Shown here piece by piece: positions 7,679 to 16,327 of a DNA stretch of 64,000 nt. The DNA comes from Speluncibacter jeojiensis (GTDB lineage Bacteria; Actinomycetota; Actinomycetes; Mycobacteriales; Mycobacteriaceae), in the NCBI RefSeq assembly GCF_029589495.1, contig NZ_JAAIVF010000001.1, positions 744,001 through 808,000 of the forward strand, given 5' to 3'. Numbering within the stretch: the stretch's first letter is position 1; the number at the start of each line of letters is the position of its first letter. A model generated the notes under the pieces. That model was not told the origin of the DNA. It saw only the letters and a list, made by a program, of their open reading frames with translations, and made no database searches. A program made the position numbers and the translations under genes.

Positions 7679-9702
7679 TGCTGCCCCTCACCTTCCACCA
7701 GCGCGAGTACCGCGCCGACCTCGACCTGCTGTCCGACAATCACATTCAGTTCGGTGAGCACACCCGCTGCGGGCGCCGCGATGGTGTGCTCCATCTTCAT
7801 CGCCTCGAGCCACAGGATCGGCTGACCGGCCTGCACCCGGTCGCCCGCCGCGGCGCCGAGCCGGATCACGCTGCCGGGCATCGGCGCGAGCAGCGAACCC
7901 TCCGCGATCTGACCGGCTGGGTCGACGAACCGCGGCTGCCGGACCAGCGACACCGGGCCCAGCGGCGAGTCCACGCACACGAGCCCGCCGTAGACGGCGA
8001 CCTCGAAGCGGCGGCGCACCACCCCCCGGTCGCCACCGATGTCGAGCACGACGGCATCCGGGCTCACCGACACCACGGCGACGTCGCCGAAGTCATCGAC
8101 CGCGATGCCCGTGCGGGTGGTGCGGTAGCGCACCTCGATGTCGCGCTCGTCGCGGGTGCGGTAGGTCTTCGACTGCGACTGCGCGGGTAGGTTGCGCCAG
8201 CCGCCGGGCAGTCCGCGGTTCACGTGCGCGCCGCGCCGGTTGACGTCGGCGGCCGCGAGTGCCGCGGCCAACGCCGACAGATCGGTCGCCCGCTCCGAGG
8301 CCAGCGGGGCGGCCAGCGTGTCCAGACCGTGCCGGTCGAAGAAGGCGGTGTCGGTGTCGCCGGCGAGGAACGAGGGGTGCCTCAGTACGTGCACCAGCAG
8401 GTCGCGATTGGTGACCAACCCGTGCAGTTCGGCCCGCGCCAGCGCGTTCGCCAGCAGGTGCGCCGCCTCGGTCCGGTTCGGCGCGTACGAGATCACCTTC
8501 GCGAGCATCGGGTCGTAGAAGATGCTCACCTCGGCGCCGTCGTCGACGCCCGAGTCCAGTCGCACGCCCGGCGCATCCAGTACACCGAAATCGATAGCGG
8601 CGCCGGGGAAGTCGATCCGATCGAGTCGGCCCGACTGCGGCCGCCAGTCGTGTGCGGGATCCTCCGCGTACAGGCGGACCTCGATCGAGTGACCACGCAG
8701 CGGCGGCTGGTGCTCGGGCAGCGGGTGCCCGCCCGCGACCTGCAGCTGCATCCGAACCAGGTCCAGCCCGGTGGTGTTCTCGGTGACCGGGTGCTCGACC
8801 TGCAGCCGGGTGTTCATCTCCAGGAAGAAGAACTCACCCTGCTCGTTCGCGAGGAACTCGACGGTCCCGGCGCCCTCGTAGCCGATGGCCTCCGCCGCGA
8901 CCTTCGCTGCCGCGAACAGCCGCTCGCGCATGAACCCGCCGGCCGCCTCGATCCTCTCGACCAGCGGTGACGGCGCCTCCTCGACGACCTTCTGGTGCCG
9001 ACGCTGGATGGAGCACTCGCGCTCCCCGACCGCCCACACAGTGCCGTGCCGGTCGGCCATGATCTGCACCTCGATGTGCCGGCCGGTCTCGATGTAGCGC
9101 TCGCAGAACACCGTCGGGTCACCGAACGCCGACTGCGCCTCCCGGCGGGCCGCCTCGAGCTGTCCGGGCAGCTCCGCGAGGTCGCGCACCACGCGCATGC
9201 CGCGGCCGCCACCGCCGGCCGATGCCTTGATCAGCACCGGCAGTTCGGCATCGGTGATCGCCGCCGGATCCAGCTGGTCGAGCACCGGGACCCCGGCGTC
9301 GGCCATCAGCTTCTTCGACTCGACCTTCGATCCCATCAGCTCGATCGCCTTGACCGGCGGACCGATCCAGGTGAGCCCGGCGTCGAGCACAGCCTGCGCG
9401 AATTCGGCGTTCTCGGAGAGGAAGCCGTAACCGGGGTGCACCGCATCGGCGCCGGCCGCGTGGGCCGCCGCGACCAGCAGGTCGCTGCGCAGGTACGTCT
9501 CGGCCGGGGCCCGGCCGGGCAGCCGGACCGCGCCGTCGGCCTCGGCGACGTGCGGTGCGTGCGTGTCGGGATCGGAGAACACCGCGGTGGTGGCCACACC
9601 CATGCGGCGGGCCGTCGCGAACACGCGTCGCGCGATCTCGCCGCGGTTGGCGACCAGGACGTTGGTGATCTGCGGGGTGTCGGTCGCAGGAGAATCAGAC
9701 AT
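7675..9702 (-). CDS. accA2: Acyl-CoA carboxylase alpha subunit (biotin carboxylase plus BCCP)
   Basis: A 675-residue fused biotin carboxylase/biotin carboxyl carrier protein. The N-terminus NVLVANRGEIARRVF and HPGYGFLSENAEFA mark the biotin carboxylase domain. The ATP-grasp loop KASAGGGGRGMRVV is near residue 160, and EMNTRLQVEHPVTE near 285. The C-terminus carries the biotinylation site LEAMKMEHTI. It charges biotin with bicarbonate and ATP; the beta subunit, 8 bp upstream in the operon, moves the carboxyl to an acyl-CoA. ATG at 9702 begins MSDSPATDTP, with AGGAG nearby. Gene order matches accA2 of M. tuberculosis. The substrate is probably a branched or terpenoid enoyl-CoA (inference). Confidence 0.95.
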   Translation of the reverse strand: MSDSPATDTPQITNVLVANRGEIARRVFATARRMGVATTAVFSDPDTHAPHVAEADGAVRLPGRAPAETYLRSDLLVAAAHAAGADAVHPGYGFLSENAEFAQAVLDAGLTWIGPPVKAIELMGSKVESKKLMADAGVPVLDQLDPAAITDAELPVLIKASAGGGGRGMRVVRDLAELPGQLEAARREAQSAFGDPTVFCERYIETGRHIEVQIMADRHGTVWAVGERECSIQRRHQKVVEEAPSPLVERIEAAGGFMRERLFAAAKVAAEAIGYEGAGTVEFLANEQGEFFFLEMNTRLQVEHPVTENTTGLDLVRMQLQVAGGHPLPEHQPPLRGHSIEVRLYAEDPAHDWRPQSGRLDRIDFPGAAIDFGVLDAPGVRLDSGVDDGAEVSIFYDPMLAKVISYAPNRTEAAHLLANALARAELHGLVTNRDLLVHVLRHPSFLAGDTDTAFFDRHGLDTLAAPLASERATDLSALAAALAAADVNRRGAHVNRGLPGGWRNLPAQSQSKTYRTRDERDIEVRYRTTRTGIAVDDFGDVAVVSVSPDAVVLDIGGDRGVVRRRFEVAVYGGLVCVDSPLGPVSLVRQPRFVDPAGQIAEGSLLAPMPGSVIRLGAAAGDRVQAGQPILWLEAMKMEHTIAAPAAGVLTELNVIVGQQVEVGAVLALVEGEGQQ

Positions 9703-9710
9703 GGCTCGCC

Positions 9711-11309
9711 TCACATCCGGAAGACGCCGAAGGATTCGGCGCCCTTGATCGGGGAGTTGTGGATGGCCGACAGGCACATCCCCAGCACCGTGCGGGTGTC
9801 GCGGGGGTCGATGACGCCGTCGTCGAAGAGCCTGCCGGACAGGAACATCGGCAGGGACTCGGCCTCGATCTGCGCCTCGACCATCGCGCGCATGGCGGCG
9901 TCCGCATCCTCGTCGAACGCGCGGCCTCGCGCCTCGGCTGCGGCGCGGCCCACGATCGAGATGACGCCCGCCAACTGCGCCGGCCCCATCACCGCGGACT
10001 TCGCGCTGGGCCAGGCGAACAGGAACCGCGGATCGTAGGCGCGCCCGCACATGCCGTAGTGCCCGGCCCCGTACGAGGCGCCGATGAGCAGCGAGATGTG
10101 CGGCACCGTCGAGTTGGACACCGCGTTGATCATCATCGCGCCGTGTTTGATGATGCCGCCCTGCTCGTACTCCTTGCCGACCATGTAGCCGGTGGTGTTG
10201 TGGAGAAACAGCAGTGGAGTGTTGGAGCGGTTGGCCAACTGGATGAACTGGGTGGCCTTCTGCGCCTCCTCGGAGAACAGCACACCGCGGGCGTTCGCCA
10301 GGATGCCGATCGGATAGCCGTGCAGCTCGGCCCAGCCGGTGACCAGGGAAGACCCGTACAGCGGCTTGAACTCGTCGAAGTCGGAGCCGTCGACGACGCG
10401 GGCGATCACCTCGCGCGGGTCGAACGGGATCTTCAGGTCGGTCGGGACGATGCCGAGAAGTTCCTCGGGGTCGTAGAGCGGGTCGATGACCTCGGCGCGC
10501 GGGGCCGGTCCCTGCTTGTTCCAGTTGAGCCGCTTGACGATCTGCCGGCCGATGCGGATGGCGTCCTGCTCGTCGGCCGCGAAGTAGTCGGCCAGTCCGG
10601 AGGTGCGCGCGTGCATCTCGGCGCCGCCGAGCGACTCGTCGTCGGACTCCTCGCCGGTGGCCATCTTCACCAGCGGTGGCCCGCCGAGGAACACCTTGGA
10701 GCGGTCCTTGATCATCACCACGTGGTCGGACATGCCGGGGATGTAGGCGCCGCCCGCGGTGGAGTTTCCGAACACCAGCGAGATGGTGGGGATGCCGGCC
10801 GCCGACGCGCGGGTGAGGTCGCGGAACATCCGCCCGCCGGGGATGAACACCTCCTTCTGCGTCGGGAGGTCGGCACCGCCGGACTCGACCAGCGAGATCA
10901 CCGGGAGCCGGTTCTGTTCGATGATCTCGTTGGCGCGGAACGACTTCCGCAGCGTCCACGGGTTGGAGGTTCCGCCGCGGACGGTGGGATCGTTGGCGAC
11001 GATCATGCATTCGACGCCCTCGACGACGCCGATGCCGGTGACCAGCGAAGCGCCGACCTGGAAGTCGCTGCCCCACGCGGCGAGCGGGCACAGCTCCAGG
11101 AACGGCGAGTCCTCGTCGACGAGCAGTTCGATGCGTTCGCGGGCGGTGAGCTTGCCGCGCCCCCGGTGCCGTTCGAGCTTCTCGGGCCCGCCGCCGGCGA
11201 TGGCCTTGGCGTATTCGGCCTCGACCTCGGTCAGCTTGGTGGTCATCGCCTCGGCGGCGGCCGCGTAGTCCGCGGATCCGGCATCGAGGGTGGTGCGCAG
11301 TGTCGTCAT
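9711..11309 (-). CDS. accD2: Acyl-CoA carboxylase beta (carboxyltransferase) subunit
   Basis: A 532-residue carboxyltransferase with both crotonase-like halves. The acyl-CoA half has RGKLTARERIELLVDEDSPF and VFGNSTAGGAYIPGMSD; the biotin half has NTTGYMVGKEYEQGGI and ASYGAGHYGMCGRAYDPRFL. The SYGAGxYGMCGRAY signature is typical of methylcrotonyl-CoA/geranyl-CoA carboxylases, less so of propionyl-CoA carboxylases. With the adjacent alpha subunit it would carboxylate a 3-methyl-2-enoyl-CoA. The ATG at 11309 overlaps the stop of the upstream dehydrogenase by 4 bp. Which of the two substrate classes applies would need alignment of the pocket residues. Confidence 0.94.
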   Translation of the reverse strand: MTTLRTTLDAGSADYAAAAEAMTTKLTEVEAEYAKAIAGGGPEKLERHRGRGKLTARERIELLVDEDSPFLELCPLAAWGSDFQVGASLVTGIGVVEGVECMIVANDPTVRGGTSNPWTLRKSFRANEIIEQNRLPVISLVESGGADLPTQKEVFIPGGRMFRDLTRASAAGIPTISLVFGNSTAGGAYIPGMSDHVVMIKDRSKVFLGGPPLVKMATGEESDDESLGGAEMHARTSGLADYFAADEQDAIRIGRQIVKRLNWNKQGPAPRAEVIDPLYDPEELLGIVPTDLKIPFDPREVIARVVDGSDFDEFKPLYGSSLVTGWAELHGYPIGILANARGVLFSEEAQKATQFIQLANRSNTPLLFLHNTTGYMVGKEYEQGGIIKHGAMMINAVSNSTVPHISLLIGASYGAGHYGMCGRAYDPRFLFAWPSAKSAVMGPAQLAGVISIVGRAAAEARGRAFDEDADAAMRAMVEAQIEAESLPMFLSGRLFDDGVIDPRDTRTVLGMCLSAIHNSPIKGAESFGVFRM

Positions 11310-12469
11310 GCCCTGTACCCCAATCGGTTTGCCGCAAGTCCGGTCATGATCTCGGTGGTGCCGCCGCCGATGCCGATGATCCGCATGTCGCGGTACTGGC
11401 GTTCGATCTCGCACTCGCGCATGTAGCCGAGCCCGCCGAACAGCTGGACGGCCTGGTCGACCACCCATTCGCCGGTCTCGACGGCGGTGTTCTTCGCGAA
11501 GCAGGTCTCCACGATCAGGTCGGTCTCACCGGCGACGGACCGCTCGGCGAGCCGGCGGGTGTAGACGCGCGCGACGTCGATGCGCCGGGCCATCTCGGTG
11601 AGCGTGTTCTGCACGGACTGCCGGCTGATCAGCGGTCGGCCGAACGTCTCCCGGTCGCGGCACCACTGCTCGGTCAGCTCCAGACAGCGCTGCGCGCTCG
11701 CATAGGCCTGCACCGCCAGCGAGAGCCGCTCGGACAGGAACGCCAGCGCGATCTGCGCGAAGCCGGAGTTCTCCGGCCCGACCAGGTTCGCCGCCGGCAC
11801 CCGGCAGTCGACGAACGACAACTCGGCGGTGTCCGAGGCAAGCCAGCCCATCTTCTCAAGCTTGCGGGCGACGGTGAAGCCCGGCGTGTCCTTCTCGATC
11901 ACCAGCAGGGACACGCCCCCCGCACCTGCACCGCCGGTGCGCACAGCGGTGGTGACGAAGTCGGCCCGGCAGCCGGAGGTGATGAAGGTCTTGGCACCGT
12001 TGACGACGTAGTGGTCGCCGTGCGTGGTTGAAGTACAGAGCTCGGCGCGGGTGGTCAGGTGCCCGACGTCGGAGCCGCCGCCGGGTTCGGTGATCGCCAG
12101 CGAGCCGATCTTCTCGCCCGCGAGCGTGGGCCGGACCCAGCGGTCGATCTGGTCGCGGTCTCCGGCCCAGATGATGTGCGGCACCGCGATCCCGCAGGTG
12201 AACAGCGACGCCGAGGTGCCGCCGGAGGCGCCGGCGTAGTGCAGCTCCTCGGCGATGATCGTCGCGTCGACCAGGTCGCCGCCGCCCCCGCCCGCCGACT
12301 CGGGGAAGGCCGCGCCGAGCAGGCCCAGGTCGCCGGCCCGCTTGTGCAGCGTGCGCGGCAGTTCGCCGGCGCGCTCCCACTCATCCTGGTACGGCAAGAT
12401 GTCGGTCTCGACGAAGCGGCGCACCGTGGCGCGCAGGGCTTGTCGCTCAGGGGATTCCCATGCGTTCAC
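11306..12469 (-). CDS. fadE13: Acyl-CoA dehydrogenase (FadE13-like)
   Basis: A 387-residue acyl-CoA dehydrogenase with SLAITEPGGGSDVGH (near 125), RDRETFGRPL, and VQLFGGLGYMRE near the C-terminus. The C-terminal catalytic position reads IGGGTTEIM, glycine replacing the glutamate of medium-chain enzymes. A helix-G glutamate is present in FLSERLSLAVQ, as in isovaleryl-CoA dehydrogenase. Start is GTG 12469: GGAGGAG lies six bases upstream and the codon overlaps the stop of the AtuA-like gene (GTGA). It is the second dehydrogenase of the operon, suggesting two successive or two alternative branched substrates. Confidence 0.92.
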   Translation of the reverse strand: MNAWESPERQALRATVRRFVETDILPYQDEWERAGELPRTLHKRAGDLGLLGAAFPESAGGGGGDLVDATIIAEELHYAGASGGTSASLFTCGIAVPHIIWAGDRDQIDRWVRPTLAGEKIGSLAITEPGGGSDVGHLTTRAELCTSTTHGDHYVVNGAKTFITSGCRADFVTTAVRTGGAGAGGVSLLVIEKDTPGFTVARKLEKMGWLASDTAELSFVDCRVPAANLVGPENSGFAQIALAFLSERLSLAVQAYASAQRCLELTEQWCRDRETFGRPLISRQSVQNTLTEMARRIDVARVYTRRLAERSVAGETDLIVETCFAKNTAVETGEWVVDQAVQLFGGLGYMRECEIERQYRDMRIIGIGGGTTEIMTGLAANRLGYRA

Positions 12470-14202
12470 AGCAGCTCCTCCGGGCTTGAATCGATGATTG
12501 CCTCCGGCACGGCCAGGTGGCGGGACCGCAGCCATTCGCCGAGCCCCTTGGCCTGCGGGTCGAACCGTGCCTGATACGCCACGCCCTGCCCGAGGATCCC
12601 CTCGATGACGAAGTTCAGCGCCCGCAGCTTGGGCAGCACGGTGCGGGTGACGGTGAGGTCGGCGGTCTCGGGCAGCAGCCGCTTGAGTGCGTCGACCGTA
12701 AGCGTGTGGGCGAGCCAACGCCACTGATCGTCGGTGCGCACCCAGACGCCGATGTTGGCGTTACCGCCCTTGTCACCGCTGCGCGCGGCGGCGATCCGAC
12801 CGAGCGGGACCCCGCTGGTCGTCATGACCGGAAGCGGCTGCGGCAGATCCGGTTCCGCGACCATGGCGAGTTCGCGGGTGTCGGTCGCCTGCGCGACGTC
12901 GACGCGGGTGCCGTCGGGCAGCACCGCGACGTGCGGCACCTCCGCGGCGTCGACGTAGCCGGGCGTGTAGATGCCGTACGGCGAGCCGTTGCCGGGCAGC
13001 GCGGTGAAGCTGGCACCCGGGTAGCTGGCAAGCGCCAGTTCGACCGCGACGTTGGAGAAGGCCCGGCCGACCTTGTTCGGGTCGGTGTCGCGGACCACGC
13101 AGCGCAGGATCGCGCTGGCCTGCTCCTCGGTCTCGGCGTCGGGCCGGTCGAGGCGCGCGAGTGTCCAGGTCAGCTCCGCCGGCCGAACCGGCAGCCAGGA
13201 TTCGAGTTGCTTCTGCGCCAGTTCGGCTTTCGCCTCGATGTCCAGCCCGGTGAGGATGAAGTCCATCTCGTTGCGGAATCCGCCGAGCGTGTTCAGCGAG
13301 ACCTTCAGCTGCGGCGGCGGCGCCTCGCCCGTCACCGCGGCGATCTGGACCCGGTCCGGGCCGAGTTGGGTGAGCTCGATGCTGTCGAGCCGGGTGGTCA
13401 CGTCCGGCCCGGCGTAGCGGGCGTCCTGGATCTCGTACATCAACTGTGCCTGGACGGTGTCGACGGTGACCGCGCCGCCGGTGCCCGGATGCTTGGTGAT
13501 CACCGAGGAACCGTCGCGGCGGATCTCGGCTATCGGGAAGCCGGGGCGGGTCAGGTCGGCGATCTCGGTGAAGAACGAGTAGTTTCCGCCGGTGGCCTGC
13601 GTGCCGCACTCGATCACGTGACCGGCTGCGACCGCGCCTGCGAGTGCGTCGTAATCGGTGCGGCCCCAGCCGAAGTGAGCCGCCGCCGGCGCGACGATGA
13701 CCGAGGCGTCGGTGACCCGGCCGGTGACCACGACGTCGGCGCCGGCGTTAAGGCATTCGACGATGCCCCAGGCGCCGAGGTAGGCGTTGGCCGTGAGGGG
13801 TTGGCCGAGGCCGAGTTCGCCGGTCCGGGCGACCAGGTCGTCGCCCTCGACATGGGCGATGGCTGCGGTCAGACCGAGCCGGTCGGCCAGCTCGCGCAGC
13901 TTGCCGGCCAGTCCGGCCGGATTGAGCCCGCCGGCGTTGACGACGATCTGCACGCCCTGGTCGAGCGCGAGCCCGAGGCAGTCCTCCATCTGGCGCAGAA
14001 AGGTTTTCGCGTAGCCGAGGGTGGGGTCCTTCATCCGGTCGCGGCCGAGGATCAGCATGGTCAGCTCGGCCAGATAGTCGCCGGTGAGCACGTCGAGCCG
14101 GCCGCCTTCGAGCATCTCGCGGACCGCACTGAGACGGTCGCCGTAGAAGCCCGAGCAGTTGCCGATGCGGATGAGGTCGGGGTCTGCTGCGAGCGCGCTC
14201 AT
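12466..14202 (-). CDS. AtuA-family (DUF1446) protein
   Basis: A 578-residue protein with the family start LIRIGNCSGFYGDRLSAVREM and the blocks LTGDYLAELTMLILGRD and NAGGLNPAGLAGKLRE. AtuA is required for acyclic terpene (citronellol/geraniol) use in Pseudomonas, though its biochemical function is not established. The C-terminal part (ARSGDKGGNANIGVWVRTD) is the second conserved domain, so the protein has the full two-domain length. It overlaps both neighbours by 4 bp (ATGA upstream, GTGA downstream), which ties it tightly to the carboxylase and dehydrogenases. It corresponds in position to Rv0976c next to accD2 in M. tuberculosis. Confidence 0.9.
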   Translation of the reverse strand: MSALAADPDLIRIGNCSGFYGDRLSAVREMLEGGRLDVLTGDYLAELTMLILGRDRMKDPTLGYAKTFLRQMEDCLGLALDQGVQIVVNAGGLNPAGLAGKLRELADRLGLTAAIAHVEGDDLVARTGELGLGQPLTANAYLGAWGIVECLNAGADVVVTGRVTDASVIVAPAAAHFGWGRTDYDALAGAVAAGHVIECGTQATGGNYSFFTEIADLTRPGFPIAEIRRDGSSVITKHPGTGGAVTVDTVQAQLMYEIQDARYAGPDVTTRLDSIELTQLGPDRVQIAAVTGEAPPPQLKVSLNTLGGFRNEMDFILTGLDIEAKAELAQKQLESWLPVRPAELTWTLARLDRPDAETEEQASAILRCVVRDTDPNKVGRAFSNVAVELALASYPGASFTALPGNGSPYGIYTPGYVDAAEVPHVAVLPDGTRVDVAQATDTRELAMVAEPDLPQPLPVMTTSGVPLGRIAAARSGDKGGNANIGVWVRTDDQWRWLAHTLTVDALKRLLPETADLTVTRTVLPKLRALNFVIEGILGQGVAYQARFDPQAKGLGEWLRSRHLAVPEAIIDSSPEELL

Positions 14203-14990
14203 GCGAATTGTCCCTTCTCACGTCCGGTGCCGGCGCCGCCGGCGAACGCCTGCGCGAGGGTCAGCCAGTGGGTCGCGTCGGGGCCGGTCGCCGTGAGCGC
14301 GAGGTCGTCGCGGTGGCGGCGCTGGGTGACCAGCAGGCAGAAGTCGAGCGCGGGGCCGGTGACCGACTGCCGCGCGTCGTCCGGACCCCAGGTCCAGACG
14401 GTGCCGTCGGGTGCGGTCAGCTCGACGCGAAACTGCTGGTCCGGCGGGGTCTGTTCGTGCACTGCGTAGGAGAAGTCGCGTGCGCGGATCCCGATGTGCG
14501 CCACATGTTTCAGCCGTGCGGTCGGCAGGCGGGTGACGCCGAGGGCGTCGGCCACGTCCTGCCCGTGCGCCCAGGTCTCCATGATCCGACCGGTCGCCAT
14601 CGAGGCGACGCTCATCGGCGGGCCGAACCACTGCAGTTTCTCGCCCGCGGGGTACGCGCGCAGCGCCTCGAGCAGCGCCTTGCGGCCGGTGCGCCAGCCG
14701 TCGAGCAGTCGGTCCGGCGGTGCGGTCGCGCCGGTCGCGGCGGCCTCGTCGACGAATCCGGTCGGGTTCTGCCAGGCCAGGGTCACCTGCGCGGCGAACG
14801 CGTCGGGGTCGGTAGCCGAGAGGAGCGCGACGTGGTCGGTCCAGGCCAGGTGCGCGATCTGATGCGCGATGTCCCAGCCCTGCGCCGGCGTCGGGATGGT
14901 CCAGCCGTCGGCGGAGAGCGAGGAGACCAGGCCGTCGAGGTCCTCGCCCTCGGCCGCGAGATCGCCCAGGACCATGTCCAGGTTTGCCAT
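14199..14990 (-). CDS. TIGR03084/DinB-like metal-binding protein
   Basis: A 263-residue member of the mycothiol-dependent maleylpyruvate isomerase/DinB-like superfamily. The N-terminal four-helix bundle includes GWDIAHQIAHLAWTDHVAL (near 38-56) and METWAHGQDVADALG; the histidines of these two segments would bind a divalent metal. A C-terminal beta domain follows (FRVELTAPDGTVWTWG). Start is ATG 14990, as upstream in-frame sequence reads into the repeat-rich spacer. It is the first gene of the operon, sharing ATGA with the AtuA-like gene. Role in the pathway is unknown; a thiol-dependent isomerase or hydrolase is possible. Confidence 0.82.
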   Translation of the reverse strand: MANLDMVLGDLAAEGEDLDGLVSSLSADGWTIPTPAQGWDIAHQIAHLAWTDHVALLSATDPDAFAAQVTLAWQNPTGFVDEAAATGATAPPDRLLDGWRTGRKALLEALRAYPAGEKLQWFGPPMSVASMATGRIMETWAHGQDVADALGVTRLPTARLKHVAHIGIRARDFSYAVHEQTPPDQQFRVELTAPDGTVWTWGPDDARQSVTGPALDFCLLVTQRRHRDDLALTATGPDATHWLTLAQAFAGGAGTGREKGQFA

Positions 14991-15019
14991 GCGGCCAGCA
15001 TCACACCCACGCCGTAAAA

Positions 15020-15037
15020 AATCAAGCATGAATGATT
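15020..15037. promoter_or_regulatory. Possible operator of the accA2-type operon
   Basis: AATCA (15020-15024) pairs with TGATT (15033-15037), about 30-47 bp upstream of the first operon gene. The dyad sits where a promoter-overlapping TetR operator would be expected. No clear -35/-10 pair was found. Confidence 0.35.
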
Positions 15038-15127
15038 GTTCTGTGTCGGTGCAGGTCAGGTGTGGTTTGTGTACGCCGAGCTGTGTCGCGTGCGCGCCGC
15101 TGTCCTGCCACACTCTGCCGCTTCCCT

Positions 15128-15202
15128 CGACCTCACACATCGCCTGCGCACCTCACACAAGCCCGGACCGGTGCGAAGTGCGCGCCGGCTATGCGAGGTC
15201 GG
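15128..15202. repeat. 75-bp direct repeat, copy 1, with terminal inverted repeat
   Basis: This 75-bp unit recurs at 15253-15327 with only a few changes. Its ends are an imperfect inverted repeat (CGACCTCACACATCGCC at one end, GGCTATGCGAGGTCG at the other), so a single strand could fold into a long hairpin. It also contains a degenerate internal copy of its own left end. The spacer 14991-15461 has no credible gene. Confidence 0.85.
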
Positions 15203-15252
15203 AACCGGGCAGCCGAGGGCGCGGGTGGGCGTCAGTCGCGCACTGCCCCTCG

Positions 15253-15327
15253 CGACCTCACACATCGCCGGGGCACCTCACACAAGCCCGGACCGGTGCG
15301 AAGTGCGCGCCGGCTATGCGAGGTCGG
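15253..15327. repeat. 75-bp direct repeat, copy 2
   Basis: Second copy, offset 125 bp from the first. The main difference is GGG for TGC after the first 17 bases. It runs directly into the 17-bp tandem array. Confidence 0.85.
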
Positions 15328-15460
15328 GCGCGCGAGGGTGCCGCGCGCGCGAGGGTGCCGCGCGGGCGAGGGTGCCGCGCGGGCGAGGGCGCCGCGCGTG
15401 CGCGAGGTCGCGTGCGCGAGGGCGCCCGGCGCGCGAGGGCGCCCGGCGCGCGAGGGCGCC
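15328..15460. repeat. GC-rich tandem array, about eight 17-bp units
   Basis: CGAGGG-type cores occur at 15333, 15350, 15367, 15384, 15403, 15417, 15434 and 15451, mostly 17 bp apart, in the form CGAGGGYGCCGCGCGNG. The array ends just before the stop codon of the serine hydrolase gene. It is almost purely G and C, with no A/T-rich spacers. Confidence 0.85.
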
Positions 15461-15461
15461 G

Positions 15462-16322
15462 TCAGCGGCGAGGACCCCAGTAGTTGAGGTAGGCGGCGGA
15501 GTTCTGCAGCGCCGTCTGGCCAGGGATGATGTCCTGGGTGCCGTACTTGACGTGCGGATCGGTCTGCAGGAACACCGCGATCGACGCGGCGGTGACCGCG
15601 ATCTTGGTGGCCGCGAGCGCTGGGTCCTCGTGCAGGTCCAGGATCGCCTGGCGCAGTTGCCCATAGAGCAGACTGTCGGCCATCTGCTCGACCATCGTCA
15701 CCGGGTCGGACAGGCTCAGCGGCGTCGCCATCTGGTATGCGAGCTGCAGGTAGGTGTGCGCCAGGTCGGCGTCGCCGTAGATGTCGCCGGGAAGGCAGTA
15801 GTCGAACCAGTCGATGGTCCCGGTGAACGTGATGTTGTCGCCGGAGATCCCCTGCCCGGCAAGCTGATTGCCCAGATAGAAGGTGCGCCCGAGCCCGCGG
15901 TGCGGGGACGCGACCGCGTGCAGCCACAGGCAGTCGGACTCCCGGTCGCGCAACGCGCCGGAGACCAGCTCCCTGCCGACCAGCGACACGACCGCGCCGC
16001 CCTGGCTGTATCCGAGAAGTCCGAAGGTGCCGTCGTACTCGCCGATCAGCCGGACCACCTCGGCGATGCCCATGTCCCGCGACTTCAGGTACGACGGATC
16101 GCCGAGCGCCGCAAGCAACGCCTCCCCGCCGCCGGGGACAGGTCCGAAGCTCGCCGGGTAGTTGACGTAGACGACGTCGAACACGCTGCGGTCCAGGAAG
16201 TCCGTCACCCCGCGCAGCATGCCGATCTCGGCGCCGGGGGTGATCCCGTTAGGGTTGCCGTTCGCCGCGGCGACCGCCTCCCACGTACCGGGCACCACGA
16301 ACAGCTTGTGCTTGGCCGCCAT
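15462..16322 (-). CDS. Alpha/beta serine hydrolase of the PE-PPE/LysB/cutinase group
   Basis: A 286-residue alpha/beta hydrolase. It starts with KHKLFVVPGTWEA and has the nucleophile elbow LLGYSQGGAVV (serine near residue 110). PGDIYGDAD probably supplies the acid and DPHVKYGTQ the histidine. This layout is known from PE-PPE domain esterases of mycobacteria and LysB mycolyl-arabinogalactan esterases of phages. There is no PE/PPE region, no peptidoglycan-binding domain and no signal peptide. Start taken at ATG 16322, with GAGAGG eight bases upstream; GTG 16331 overlaps the previous stop (GTGA) but has no spaced ribosome binding site. Likely an esterase acting on lipid esters; the substrate is not predictable. 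Confidence 0.75.
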   Translation of the reverse strand: MAAKHKLFVVPGTWEAVAAANGNPNGITPGAEIGMLRGVTDFLDRSVFDVVYVNYPASFGPVPGGGEALLAALGDPSYLKSRDMGIAEVVRLIGEYDGTFGLLGYSQGGAVVSLVGRELVSGALRDRESDCLWLHAVASPHRGLGRTFYLGNQLAGQGISGDNITFTGTIDWFDYCLPGDIYGDADLAHTYLQLAYQMATPLSLSDPVTMVEQMADSLLYGQLRQAILDLHEDPALAATKIAVTAASIAVFLQTDPHVKYGTQDIIPGQTALQNSAAYLNYWGPRR

Positions 16323-16327
16323 CGGGC

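Noticed and set aside
15333-15460. CRISPR-like array
   Set aside because: Units are only 17 bp, almost contiguous and nearly identical in sequence with no unique spacers, and no cas genes are near.
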